From positions 186,001 to 250,000 of the forward strand of contig JAKASL010000002.1 in the NCBI GenBank assembly GCA_021819035.1: a DNA stretch of 64,000 nt, given 5' to 3'. The notes beneath the pieces were generated by a model. That model saw only the letters and a list, made by a program, of their open reading frames with translations. It was not told where the DNA came from and ran no database searches. This document shows, piece after piece, positions 22,165 through 30,825 of this stretch. Numbering within the stretch: the first letter of the stretch is position 1; each line of letters opens with the position of its first letter. This stretch comes from an archaeon (GTDB lineage Archaea; Thermoproteota; Nitrososphaeria; Nitrososphaerales; Gagatemarchaeaceae). Position numbers and translations under genes: made by a program.

Positions 22165-24357
22165 CTACTCCTTGTCGATGAACTCTTCGGCCTTCGGCGG
22201 ATCAGGCGGGAGCCCCTTGCGCTTCCTGATCTCCGTGACAAGCCCCCAGAGCATGTTCTGAGGGACGGCCTGCCAGGTCTTGAAGTGGGTGTTCCAGACT
22301 GCCTTGCCGGCCGTCGCCCCTCTCATCTTCTCGCTCAGGTCGAACGTCTCGGCCGCGGGGATCTCCCCCTCCACCACCGTCATGACCTCCTTCTGGTCTA
22401 TCCTGACAAGCTTCCCCCTCTTCGCGCTGATGACCCCGGTCACCGCGCCTATGAGGTCTGACGGCCCCTTCACCTCTATCCCCAGTATGGGCTCCAGGAG
22501 AGTGGGGTTGGCTGACAGCATGGCCCCGAGTATGGCCCTCCGTGAAGCGGGCATGAGCTGGGCATAGGTCCGGTGGGCGGGGTCCTCGTGGGGGACGAAG
22601 TTGGTGAGCGCCACCTTGACCCCTCGGGTGAACTCGTAGGCGAGCGGCCCGTTCTTCATGATGTCGTCGAAGCCAGCCCTGATGGAGTCCATGGACTCCT
22701 GCAGGAACTGGACCCCCTTGGTGACCTCGGTCAGGATGTTGCCCCTCTCGTCGATGGCCTGGAAGTTGCGGGCCTGGTCGGGGTCCCATCCGTGGTCGCG
22801 GAGGGTCTTGATCACACCCTTCGTCTCCACGTTTTCGCTTATGGTCCCGTTGCGGATGAGCTCGACGACGTCGGGCTCAAGAGGCTCGACCTCGATGAAG
22901 ATCTTGTTGTGCCTGTTAGGGGACCTGGCCATGATGGGGCCGGCGCGCGCGCGGATGGTCTCCCTGTAGTTGATTATAGGGGGTGAGGTGATGATCTCCA
23001 GCCCCGCCTGCTGGATCTGCGTGGTGGCTATCTCGAGGTGGAGGACCCCCATTCCTGCCATGAGGGTCTCCCCTGACTCCTGGTTGATCGTTATGACGAG
23101 GTTCGGATCCTCGATGTTGAGCCTCCGCATCACCTCGACGAGCTTGGGGAGGTCTCTCGGGTGCTTCGCCTCCACCGCCACGGTGACGACGGGCTCGCTG
23201 ACATAGTGGATGGACTCGAACGTGGCGACCCCCTTCTGGTTCGAGATGGTCTCCCCCGACCTGATGTCCAGGCCGAGGAGGGCCGGGATGTTCCCCGCCG
23301 GGAGCGAGTCGACTATCTCCCTCTGGAACCCCATGAATATCTGCACCGACTGTATCTTCCCCTCCCTCTTCGAGTTGAGGAGGTAGACCTGGTCGCCGTT
23401 GCTTACGCTCCCCGAGAAGAGCCTCCCCGTGGCCACCAGCCCCGCCGCCGGGTCCACGACCACGTTGGTGACCATCATCACTGTGGGGCCGTTCTCGTCG
23501 CAGGCGAGGAGGGCCTTGCCTACGTCGCTGGTCAGGTCCCCCTGCGGCCATATCTTGGGGATGCGGTACGCCTGGGCGACGTGAGGGGGCGGGTGGTGCC
23601 TGACGACCATGCCGAGGAGGGCCTCGTGGAGCGGGAGCTTCTTGCCGAGCTCCTCCGGAGTCGAACTCTGATACGCGTTGATGATGTCCTTGAACGACAT
23701 CCCCGCGGCCTTCGCCATGTCGAAGTTGAATCCCCACTTGTCCTTCGATGACCCGAACGCGACCTGGGCGTCCTGGACTGAGACCTTCCACTTCTGCTTG
23801 TACTCCGGTTCGGCGTATGTCTCGACGAGACGGTTGAAGTCTTTGACGATGCCGAACAGCCACTCCTGCATCCTCTCCGGGCTGAGACGGAGCTCCTTGA
23901 TCAGCCGGTCGATCTTGTTGATGTACATGACAGGGCGGACGCGCTCTTCAAGCGCCTGGCGGGTGACAGTGTCGGTCTGCGTCATGATGCCCTCAACTGC
24001 ATCAACGACAACAATCGCCCCATCGACAGCTCGCAAACTGCGTGTGACTTTACCAGTGAAATCTATGTGCCCCGGGGTGTCGATGAGGTTAATGACGTAG
24101 GGCTTGCCAGCCGATTCGTAGTAGAGCGTGACGTTGGCGGCCTTGATCGTCATTTGCCTCTGCTGCTCTAGCTCCATGTAGTCGAGAGCTAACGCTTGCC
24201 CTGCGACCGAAGGCGACAACATTCCCGTGGCTGCCAGGAGGCTGTCGCTCGTAGTAGTCTTCCCGTGGTCCACATGAGCGATGATCCCGATGTTCCGTAT
24301 CTGCTCCTTGTTGTGGACAATCTTAAGAGCCTCTGCGGTAGTCTTGAATTTCGGCAT
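22165..24357 (-). CDS. fusA: Translation elongation factor 2
   Basis: A 730-residue aEF-2. GTPase motifs are present: G1 HVDHGKTTTSD with AHVDHGK, G3 DTPGHIDF, G4 NKIDRL; domains II to V follow at normal length. EF-2 translocates the ribosome. In the domain IV loop where His is normally modified to diphthamide, the sequence is HEDPAHRTYAQ: His595 is kept but the usual Gly after HR is Thr. A TATA-like TTCATATCC lies about 40 nt before the start. Confidence 0.93.
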   Translation of the reverse strand: MPKFKTTAEALKIVHNKEQIRNIGIIAHVDHGKTTTSDSLLAATGMLSPSVAGQALALDYMELEQQRQMTIKAANVTLYYESAGKPYVINLIDTPGHIDFTGKVTRSLRAVDGAIVVVDAVEGIMTQTDTVTRQALEERVRPVMYINKIDRLIKELRLSPERMQEWLFGIVKDFNRLVETYAEPEYKQKWKVSVQDAQVAFGSSKDKWGFNFDMAKAAGMSFKDIINAYQSSTPEELGKKLPLHEALLGMVVRHHPPPHVAQAYRIPKIWPQGDLTSDVGKALLACDENGPTVMMVTNVVVDPAAGLVATGRLFSGSVSNGDQVYLLNSKREGKIQSVQIFMGFQREIVDSLPAGNIPALLGLDIRSGETISNQKGVATFESIHYVSEPVVTVAVEAKHPRDLPKLVEVMRRLNIEDPNLVITINQESGETLMAGMGVLHLEIATTQIQQAGLEIITSPPIINYRETIRARAGPIMARSPNRHNKIFIEVEPLEPDVVELIRNGTISENVETKGVIKTLRDHGWDPDQARNFQAIDERGNILTEVTKGVQFLQESMDSIRAGFDDIMKNGPLAYEFTRGVKVALTNFVPHEDPAHRTYAQLMPASRRAILGAMLSANPTLLEPILGIEVKGPSDLIGAVTGVISAKRGKLVRIDQKEVMTVVEGEIPAAETFDLSEKMRGATAGKAVWNTHFKTWQAVPQNMLWGLVTEIRKRKGLPPDPPKAEEFIDKE

Positions 24358-24734
24358 GTCCCTGACGATCTTTGAAACGACCCTTTGGAATTGGGATATG
24401 AAGCTTTCCGTGATCCTTGGCGTTTAGACCCAAATCAAGAGAACAAGAACAAGCGGCAGCTACTGATGACGCCGCTCGCGAGGGAGGGTGAAGCGGCGGT
24501 CGAGGTAACCAAGGAAAAGTTCCGCCCTGGCGTGGCGAGCCGGTTCGTACCATAATCTCGGAGAGATGCAGCGGACTGGTTGCCCCAGCCAAGACCTGCG
24601 TCAGTTTGAACTAGAGCGAGGGACCGAAGACAGCCGCCATTGCATTGCGCGTCGTTTCCATGAAGTCTGCTCGAACAAGGACCTCGAGCATTCTGAACGC
24701 CCTCCCGAACCCAAGCGCAGAGCCGACTCCCGAA
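24358..24734. other. Intergenic region upstream of EF-2
   Basis: About 375 nt. It holds the presumed EF-2 promoter (TTCATATCC on the minus strand near 24395-24404). I see no gene with recognisable motifs and no clear hairpin in the rest; the plus-strand frames look like chance. Confidence 0.5.
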
Positions 24735-25775
24735 TCACCCATAGACCCTCGCCACTGCCCTCAGCTGCGCCCTGGTGAGCTTCACCTCGGCCCCCTCCGG
24801 GGCCTCGACAGACACCTTCCCTTCCGCCTCCCCCCTGGCCACGACCCTGTCGGAGAACGGCTCCGCCCTCGAGGCGTCCAGGGCGGCGAGGAAGGGGGAG
24901 AACTCGTCGGGGCCGGGCCAGCCGTGCCTCTCCTGGATCTCCTCGACGAGCTCGGCGAAGAGGGGGCGCCTGGCGGGGGCGAGGTCGGAGTGGGGTATGA
25001 AGGGGGGGCCCGCGGGCTCGGAGACCCTGAACGCGCGGTGGGAGACGACCAGCCCCTCCTCGGTCCTCACAGCGAAGACGTCGAAGGGGAGGGACGACAC
25101 GGCCTCCAGGTCCTGGGTCCCGACGTCGAGGCGTTCGAGGGTCAGGGAGAGCCTCTTGGCTGCGTCGCGGCTGTCCAGGGGGAGGAGGTGGGCCCCCCTC
25201 TGCGAGAGCGTCCGCGTCTCCCGCCGCAGGGCCCTGAGGACCTTCTCCTCGGCAGCACTGTAGCCGAGGGCGTAGACGCTCACGACCTGGAACGCGGAGG
25301 GCGACCTCCCCGCGAAGACGAGGAGCCGGCCGTCGAGCGCGGCGACCCCTCTCGGTTGGTCCTGGGCCTCGAGCTTCACCTCCGCGAGCGCGTGCCACCG
25401 CAGGGGGAAGAGCCTGCTCCTCAGGAGTATCGAGTCTGTCATCGGGACCACCCTCCCCCCCACCCCGCTCCTGCGCGCGAGGGGCCAGAGGAAGACCGCA
25501 AGCCAGCCCGCGGAGAAGGCGACAGGCGAAAGCGTCCCCCCTGCCGCCACGGCGGCGAGCGCCAGCAGGAGGAGGGCGCATCCGAGCGCACATCTCCCCC
25601 AGGGGCGCCCGGGCCTAGCCAAGACCTGCTGCTTGACTATGACCGCGCGCTTGGCCCGTGGCTTGCGGAAGGAGTAGGCCAGGTAGACCAGCCCGAGGAG
25701 GAAGATGGGCCAGGCGCCGAGGGCCAGGGCGACGAGCCCGGCCAGGACCACGAGCAGCCGCGCCCCCCACCCCAT
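24735..25775 (-). CDS. Two-helix membrane protein of unknown function, last gene of pseudo-ATPase operon
   Basis: A 346-residue protein. Two hydrophobic stretches near residues 6-35 and 62-97 anchor it in the membrane, separated by a basic loop (RKPRAKRAVIVKQQ). The remaining 245 residues are cytoplasmic or external and mixed alpha/beta, with ERLDVGTQDLEAVSSLPFDV and EGAEVKLTRAQLRAVARVYG near the end. I recognise no enzyme motif. Its ATG shares the last base of the RadA-like gene's stop region, so the two are translationally coupled. The operon suggests it tethers the ATPase to the membrane; this is inference. Confidence 0.65.
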   Translation of the reverse strand: MGWGARLLVVLAGLVALALGAWPIFLLGLVYLAYSFRKPRAKRAVIVKQQVLARPGRPWGRCALGCALLLLALAAVAAGGTLSPVAFSAGWLAVFLWPLARRSGVGGRVVPMTDSILLRSRLFPLRWHALAEVKLEAQDQPRGVAALDGRLLVFAGRSPSAFQVVSVYALGYSAAEEKVLRALRRETRTLSQRGAHLLPLDSRDAAKRLSLTLERLDVGTQDLEAVSSLPFDVFAVRTEEGLVVSHRAFRVSEPAGPPFIPHSDLAPARRPLFAELVEEIQERHGWPGPDEFSPFLAALDASRAEPFSDRVVARGEAEGKVSVEAPEGAEVKLTRAQLRAVARVYG

Positions 25776-26785
25776 CAGTGGAACCCCTCCCCGTCCTGTC
25801 GGGCGTAGGCGAACCTGGTGTACTCCTCGAGCGCGGGGTGCCTTGCGGCCCAGAAGGCCTTGGTGCTCCCCTCCTTCTCGCCGGGGTTGAGGGCCTCCGG
25901 GTTCCTGTCCTTGTTCCTCGACGCGGTGGACTTCGTCAGCTCGAGGGAGAACTTCGCGTCGTGGCCGAGGATGACACCGCCGTATGGGATCCTGTCCCAG
26001 GGGTTGATGGGGTCGATGGAGACGTGGCTGGTGACGAGGACGGCTATGCCGAACTCGACGCAGAGACGCTGGGCGTGGGCGAGGAGCATGGCGAGCCCGG
26101 CGCTCCGGGCGGGGAGGTCTTGCGTGCTGGGGAAGGATGACTTGAAGGGGGCGGAGATCGAGTCGTAGACGAGCAGCCTTGCCCCGCTCTCGCGGATGAT
26201 CTGGTGGAGGGCAGACTGGTAGGTGGGGGTCTGCCTCAGCCTCAGCTCGACCCGGCCGCCGCTGGAGACCTCCTTGGCGGCGTCGACGCCGTGGAGGTTC
26301 AGGAGGTCGACGACCTCGGGGGTCTGGAGGACCAGGACGGAGGGCCCCTTGGGGGGGAGCTCGACGTGGAAGTCAGGGGAGAAGATGTCTGCGACTGCGC
26401 TGAGATGCGCGTCGGTGTAGGAGACCCCCAGGTGGCTGAGGGCCGCGTCGACGGCGTTGATGAGCTGGCCCCTGGTGACGGGCTTCCGCTTCGGCGAGAC
26501 TTTGGGCGCCCTCTCGAGCTTCACCTCTGCGACGCTGAACTCCCTCTCAAACCTCTTGGACATCCTGTCCCGCCAGTAGGGGACGAGGTAGCTCGAGTAC
26601 GACTGCTCTGTGTCGAGGATCACCGAGCTCCCTCCGGCGGCGGCCACCGAGCATGCGGCCTGGAAGGAGATGATGCTCTTCCCCAGGGCCTTCTCCCCGA
26701 ATATCTGGGTGACCGTCCCCGTGGCCAGGCCTCCGTCCGTCAGGGCGTCCACGGCGGAGCAGCCGGTGGCGAGGTGCTCCATCAC
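25775..26785 (-). CDS. RadA/RadB-like RecA-superfamily ATPase
   Basis: A 336-residue RecA-fold protein. Walker A is GEKALGKS at residues 30-37, Walker B LLVYDSIS with D208, and IAVLVTSHVS near 250 is the RecA motif that senses nucleotide. YGGVILGHDAKFSLEL resembles the RadA C-terminal strand. There is no N-terminal helix-hairpin-helix domain, as in RadB. An extra 80-100 residues between Walker A and B (about 75-170) are rich in charged residues and not seen in RadB. ATP binding is likely; the partner is probably the degenerate ATPase encoded just upstream with a 4-nt overlap. Confidence 0.75.
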   Translation of the reverse strand: MMEHLATGCSAVDALTDGGLATGTVTQIFGEKALGKSIISFQAACSVAAAGGSSVILDTEQSYSSYLVPYWRDRMSKRFEREFSVAEVKLERAPKVSPKRKPVTRGQLINAVDAALSHLGVSYTDAHLSAVADIFSPDFHVELPPKGPSVLVLQTPEVVDLLNLHGVDAAKEVSSGGRVELRLRQTPTYQSALHQIIRESGARLLVYDSISAPFKSSFPSTQDLPARSAGLAMLLAHAQRLCVEFGIAVLVTSHVSIDPINPWDRIPYGGVILGHDAKFSLELTKSTASRNKDRNPEALNPGEKEGSTKAFWAARHPALEEYTRFAYARQDGEGFH

Positions 26786-28008
26786 CTGCTCAGCCCCTGC
26801 AGGAGCCGCCTCCCCGGCTCCGTCACAGTGTAGGCGAGCATCTTGGGGCCGGACCCGTTCTGCTTGGGCTCCAGGATGATGTACCCTTCAGAGTGGAGCC
26901 TGTCTATCTCGGCCGCGACGTCCGCCGGGAGGAACTGCGGTGAAAGATAAGAGACTATGGACTGCCTGTTGGCAGAGTCGAACCGTGAGACCTCCTCGAG
27001 GATCGTCCTCGTGAGCTCCGGGAGTGCTCGCCTGGCCGGGCCCGGCGGCAGGGCGCCTGGGGCGCGCTTCGGCCTGATGAACCGGGGGACGAACCCCAGG
27101 GATGCGCCGGAGCGGTCGTCGCAGACGACGTAGGAGCATGCGAGGGCGGCGGCCTGCCTCCAGTTCCTCCGGGCGTTCCACGCTTCGCTGGAGTAGACCC
27201 TGACCGGCACCGACTCGATTAGCTGTTCGCTCAGGAGGGCGGGGAGAGGGGTGGCGAGGACCAGGGGGAGACTGGACTCCAGGAGCCGCGCCAGGAGCCT
27301 CCCCGAGTGCTGGAAGCGGGTGAGGGCCCTGAAGAGGCGGTGGGCCCCGGTGATGAGGAGGGCGTGGGGGGACGAGCCGGGGTGGGAGACGAGGTGGAGG
27401 AGCTTGGCGACGTAGAGCCCTGCGGCGAGGTCTGCGGCCTGAGGGTAGGGGGCGGAGGAGAAGCTCACCATGGTCCCGCCTGAGGTCAAGGCGTCGAAGC
27501 CCTCCCCCCTGGCGGCGTCGAGGAGGCGGAGGGCCCCCACCCTCCCCCTCAGCTTGTCGACGTAGAAGCCCCTGAACCCTTCGACGGCACCAAGGGCGTC
27601 ATAGAGGGCGGCGGGGGTGGCCAGGTCGTTCTGCTCGGACAGCCTCTGGAGGGCAGCGGAGAGGACGGCCTCCTCCTCTGAGGTGAGGTCGAGGGCAGCG
27701 GCATAGGCGGAGGCGACGAGCTGGCCGTGCATAGCGTCCTCCCCCTCGAGGTGGAACGCTTCGTAGAGGAGCGACCGGTAGTCGAAGCAGCTGAAGCGGC
27801 CGCGGACCTCGGGGGACACGGACCCGTCGACGTCGAGGACCGCGAGCCTCGACCCCGCCTCCGCGGCTGCGTAGGCGAAAAGGGTCGCCATGGCCCCCGC
27901 CTGCCTGCCCAGGAGGAGGACGCGCTCGCCGAGCTCCCGTATCCCGACGTGGCCCCTGGCCCTGTCGAGGGAGTACCCGAGCCAGCCTGCTGCTCCTTGT
28001 GCGCTCAA
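26782..28008 (-). CDS. Degenerate HerA/FtsK-like pseudo-ATPase with C-terminal winged helix
   Basis: A 408-residue protein. The P-loop position reads LLLGRQAGAMATL (residues 31-43), with the loop glycine but no Lys-Ser/Thr. The Walker B position reads HALLITGAHRLF (215-226), with Thr-Gly where Asp-Glu is expected. SSLPLVLATPLPALLSEQL resembles the sensor strand of HerA-type ATPases. Residues about 335-405 form a winged helix (FDSANRQSIVSYLSPQFLPA, then GYIILEPKQ). It therefore looks like an inactive ATPase fused to a DNA-binding domain. It leads a three-gene operon; TTAAG centred near 28036 suits leaderless transcription. Confidence 0.65.
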   Translation of the reverse strand: MSAQGAAGWLGYSLDRARGHVGIRELGERVLLLGRQAGAMATLFAYAAAEAGSRLAVLDVDGSVSPEVRGRFSCFDYRSLLYEAFHLEGEDAMHGQLVASAYAAALDLTSEEEAVLSAALQRLSEQNDLATPAALYDALGAVEGFRGFYVDKLRGRVGALRLLDAARGEGFDALTSGGTMVSFSSAPYPQAADLAAGLYVAKLLHLVSHPGSSPHALLITGAHRLFRALTRFQHSGRLLARLLESSLPLVLATPLPALLSEQLIESVPVRVYSSEAWNARRNWRQAAALACSYVVCDDRSGASLGFVPRFIRPKRAPGALPPGPARRALPELTRTILEEVSRFDSANRQSIVSYLSPQFLPADVAAEIDRLHSEGYIILEPKQNGSGPKMLAYTVTEPGRRLLQGLSR

Positions 28009-28072
28009 CGGGGAGCTGCGCGCATGGTTCGCTTAAGGCGCTGACGCACGAGTAGGGAGCACGACTCGGGAG

Positions 28073-28085
28073 CACAACTTGTTCA
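28073..28085. promoter_or_regulatory. Palindromic operator candidate, copy 1
   Basis: CACAACTTGTTCA contains the perfect 9-bp palindrome ACAAcTTGT. It sits just before the TATA-like CATATC (28084-28089) of the winged-helix gene at 28114. The exact reverse complement of all 13 bases occurs at 28375-28387, on the other side of that gene. Confidence 0.55.
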
Positions 28086-28113
28086 TATCAGGCAGGGTCG
28101 GTCCTCAGGGCGG

Positions 28114-28377
28114 TTGAGGAACCGGGACACGACCGTGATCTACTGGGAGCTCCTCAGGGCCATGGCCCCCGGCCCGCAGCTCCCCACCAGGCTGGCCCGT
28201 GCGACCAACATACCATACGATAGGCTCGGTCAATACCTGGATTTTCTCACTGCGGGTGCATTGGTCGAGGTCGAACCTTCGGAGGGCCACGAGAGGTATT
28301 CGCTTACGCCGAAGGGTATGGAGGCGCTCGGCCGCCTCGACGCCGGCCTGAGGTTGCTCTTCCCCGCCTTGGAGTGA
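28114..28377 (+). CDS. Small winged-helix transcriptional regulator
   Basis: An 87-residue winged helix. YWELLRAMAPGPQLPTRLAR, then YDRLGQYLDFLTAGALVEVE forms helices 1-3, and the wing is followed by RYSLTPKGMEALGRLDAGL, the pattern of small archaeal ArsR/PadR-like regulators with TPKG. TTG 28114 is 27 nt from the CATATC box, so the transcript is leaderless. Identical palindromes lie before its promoter and at the start of the next gene, implying autoregulation of this pair and possibly of the divergent ATPase operon about 100 nt away. Confidence 0.75.
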   Translation: MRNRDTTVIYWELLRAMAPGPQLPTRLARATNIPYDRLGQYLDFLTAGALVEVEPSEGHERYSLTPKGMEALGRLDAGLRLLFPALE

Positions 28378-28387
28378 ACAAGTTGTG
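28375..28387. promoter_or_regulatory. Palindromic operator candidate, copy 2
   Basis: TGAACAAGTTGTG, the exact reverse complement of 28073-28085, spans the stop codon of the winged-helix gene and the GTG start (28385) of the next gene. Bound protein here would lie within the operon, or the site may form a local loop with copy 1. Confidence 0.5.
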
Positions 28388-28828
28388 AGCGTGGATTATA
28401 AGGCAGACGAGGGCCTGGACCAGGCGTTGTCCGAGGACGAGGACCCGGGGGTCTCCATCATCGAGCTCCAGGAGGAGTTCATCCAGCACATGGAGCGTGG
28501 AGGGAGGAAGATTAGGATGCTCGCCCTCGTAGCCACGGTCGCTGGCGCTTACTTTGCGGCCAGCTACTTTGCGCAGCTGGTCGTCGTCCCTTACGGTCTG
28601 GGGGTCACGAGCCAGACCGTGGACCTGGTGGACCCGGGGGTGGTGGCGGCTGGGGTCCTGAGCCTGGCCGTCTCGATCCTCTGGTTTTACGCAGGGGCCA
28701 GGGACCTCTTGTTTGAGAGAAGGCTCGCTAGGAGGATAGGGGAAGTGAGGAGGCTCCAGTCTGATATCGCCAAGAGATACGGACTCGAGGGGCTGGCGCC
28801 GGCCCCCAGGCCCGCTCCGCAAGATTAA
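28385..28828 (+). CDS. Two-helix membrane protein downstream of winged-helix gene
   Basis: A 147-residue protein. An acidic N-terminal stretch (ADEGLDQALSEDEDPG) and a short helix precede two membrane helices, about residues 43-67 (IRMLALVATVAGAYFAASYF) and 88-106 (VVAAGVLSLAVSILWFYAGA). A charged C-terminal helix (RRLARRIGEVRRLQSDIAKR) and a Pro/Ala tail follow. It starts with GTG 7 nt after the regulator and is surely in its operon. Function unknown; it may be regulated membrane partner of that regulator. Confidence 0.65.
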   Translation: MSVDYKADEGLDQALSEDEDPGVSIIELQEEFIQHMERGGRKIRMLALVATVAGAYFAASYFAQLVVVPYGLGVTSQTVDLVDPGVVAAGVLSLAVSILWFYAGARDLLFERRLARRIGEVRRLQSDIAKRYGLEGLAPAPRPAPQD

Positions 28829-28855
28829 TCTCGCAGGCTGCGGCCCCGCCTGCCT

Positions 28856-29239
28856 ATGCGACTTTCAAGCCAGGCGAAGGAGCTCATAGACGGGAAGAAC
28901 TTCGCGTGCGTCGCGACGGTCATGCCCGACGGCTCCCCCCAGGTGGCACCAGTCTGGATCGAGAGGGACGGGGACACGGTGGTGCTCAACGCCACCGAGT
29001 CGAGGCAGAGGACCAAGAACCTCAGGCGGGACCCCCGGGTGGCCATCGCGGTGTTCGACCTCAAGAACCCGTACAAGAAGGTGCTGTTACGCGGCAAGGC
29101 CGTCGAGATAACCAGGGACGGAGCCGAGGACCACATCGACAAGCTGTCGATGAAATACAATGGCAGGAGGTACCCGGACCACAACCCCGCTGACCCCAGG
29201 ACGATCATCAAGATAGTCCCTGAACGCGTCACACACTAA
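28856..29239 (+). CDS. Pyridoxamine-phosphate-oxidase-like flavin/F420-binding protein
   Basis: A 127-residue split-barrel protein. FACVATVMPDGSPQVAPVWIE and TKNLRRDPRVAIAVFD are signatures of the PPOX/F420-dependent reductase class, which bind FMN or F420. The short length and absence of extra domains fit F420-binding members, and an F420:NADP reductase is encoded at 18446. The substrate is not predictable. GATTAATC about 30 nt before the ATG suggests its own leaderless promoter. Confidence 0.85.
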   Translation: MRLSSQAKELIDGKNFACVATVMPDGSPQVAPVWIERDGDTVVLNATESRQRTKNLRRDPRVAIAVFDLKNPYKKVLLRGKAVEITRDGAEDHIDKLSMKYNGRRYPDHNPADPRTIIKIVPERVTH

Positions 29240-29284
29240 GGGCGCCGGACAGGCGTCCCTTGCGGCTCGGAGGCGCCTGCCCGG

Positions 29285-30745
29285 CTAGCTCCGCGGTTGC
29301 TTCCTGAAGACGTAGTTCCTGGTAGCCAGAGAGAAGAGGATGGCCACGAACATCGCAACTATCCCTAAGTAGAACACGTAGTCGAAAGCGGTGGAGTCGG
29401 GGAAGGAGACAGGTATCAGGAACCCATCATGGAGGACGGGGACGGTAGCGGTGTAGGTCGCCATGATGGAAGTCGCGACCACCGGCCCGATGGCCCCTCC
29501 TATGTTCCTGAGCATCGTGTTGAGTCCCAGACCTGTGGCCACAGTCTCCCGCGGGAGAGAGACGCTGATCATGTTGACTATGGGTATGATTACAGCCACG
29601 GCCCCGACCATCGATACCGACGTCGCTATGACCACGTCGGTGGCCGTCGCCCTGTTGAAGATGAAGAGCGAGAAGCCGACTATCGCTACCGCGCCTCCAG
29701 TCACCAGGGCGGGCTTGGGCCCTGCTTTGGTGACGAGCCTGCCGATGAGTGGGCCTGCTATGAGCATGAGGACAGCGGCGGGCCCTATGGTGAGCCCTGC
29801 CGATATGGGGTCCAGGCCGAGTCCAAGCGGCTTCGGGTCCTCGGCGTAGAAGGTGACTGCGAAGAAGAGCATGAAGAGCCCGATCCCCGAGATTATGCCG
29901 ATGCCGTTTGCCACCAGGACGTTCCTTATACGGAGGAGGCTGAGCTGGATCAGAGGGTTAGACCTCCTGCTCTCGGCGACGAAGAAGCCGGCGGTGAGGG
30001 CGATCCCCGCCGCCAGGGCCGCCAGGCCGTAGGTGGAATACCACCCCTCGTAGGGCCCCTCGGTCAGGTAGAGGAGGACGAGCGAGACCCCTGCCATGAG
30101 CAGGACCACCGTCTCATAACCCACCTTGAGGCCCGTCCCAGGGCTCCCCCGGGGGAGGAACTTGGCGACCGCCGCGAAGAGGATGAGGCTCAGGATGAAG
30201 GCCGAGTGGAAGGCCCACTGCCAGCCGAAGTCCTGGATGATGTACGCCCCTCCTATGAGCCCGGCGGCAGCGCCGATGGCGAAGGTCGCGCTGACCACTC
30301 CCTGGGCGGCTGCGATGCGCTCGTTGGGGAAGGTCTCCGCTATGATAGCCAGTGCCAGCGGGACTATGGCGAACCCTATGCCCTGGACCGCCCTGGCTGC
30401 TATGAGGAAGTAGATGGAAGGCGAGAAACCCCCCATCCCCACCCCGGCGGTGTAGAAGACGAGGGCGACCAGGAACATCCTCTTCTTGCCGTAGCTGTCC
30501 CCCCACTTCCCGAAGAGCGGAGACACGGCAGAGCCGACGATAAGGAACGCCGATGTCACCCAGGCCACGGTCCCTTCCGTGGTAGAGAAGAAAGTCTGGA
30601 TGGTGAGAATCCCAGGGATTATCATGGTCTCGACGTAGTTCAGGAGCAGCGCCACCCCGACCATGGCTAGGAGCGCCCTGAGCTGATGGGAGGTGGTCCC
30701 CGAGGGGGCTCCTGATTGCGGCGCGTCGGCGGGCTGCGGCTGCAT
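29285..30745 (-). CDS. Major facilitator superfamily transporter, DHA2-like
   Basis: A 486-residue transporter with about 14 hydrophobic helices. Motif A is FGKWGDSYGKKRMFLVALVF between helices 2 and 3; RAVQGIGFAIVPLALAII is the motif B region; and NERIAAAQGVVSATFAIGAAAGLIGG the motif C region of proton-driven drug antiporters. It probably exports toxic organic compounds. A much longer open frame extends upstream but is antisense to the arginase gene; ATG 30745 (MQPQPADAPQSG) is the sensible start. Confidence 0.9.
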   Translation of the reverse strand: MQPQPADAPQSGAPSGTTSHQLRALLAMVGVALLLNYVETMIIPGILTIQTFFSTTEGTVAWVTSAFLIVGSAVSPLFGKWGDSYGKKRMFLVALVFYTAGVGMGGFSPSIYFLIAARAVQGIGFAIVPLALAIIAETFPNERIAAAQGVVSATFAIGAAAGLIGGAYIIQDFGWQWAFHSAFILSLILFAAVAKFLPRGSPGTGLKVGYETVVLLMAGVSLVLLYLTEGPYEGWYSTYGLAALAAGIALTAGFFVAESRRSNPLIQLSLLRIRNVLVANGIGIISGIGLFMLFFAVTFYAEDPKPLGLGLDPISAGLTIGPAAVLMLIAGPLIGRLVTKAGPKPALVTGGAVAIVGFSLFIFNRATATDVVIATSVSMVGAVAVIIPIVNMISVSLPRETVATGLGLNTMLRNIGGAIGPVVATSIMATYTATVPVLHDGFLIPVSFPDSTAFDYVFYLGIVAMFVAILFSLATRNYVFRKQPRS

Positions 30746-30825
30746 CTTTTCGCACCCCCTTTTCGGGTTCGTTATAAAACGCCCTGACCTTCCGCCCCTC
30801 CTGGCTGGGGGTGGCCGGGGGACGA

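Noticed and set aside
24601-25593. 330-residue minus-strand frame in the membrane-protein gene
   Set aside because: Arg/Gly/Pro-rich alternative frame of the supported gene at 24735-25775.
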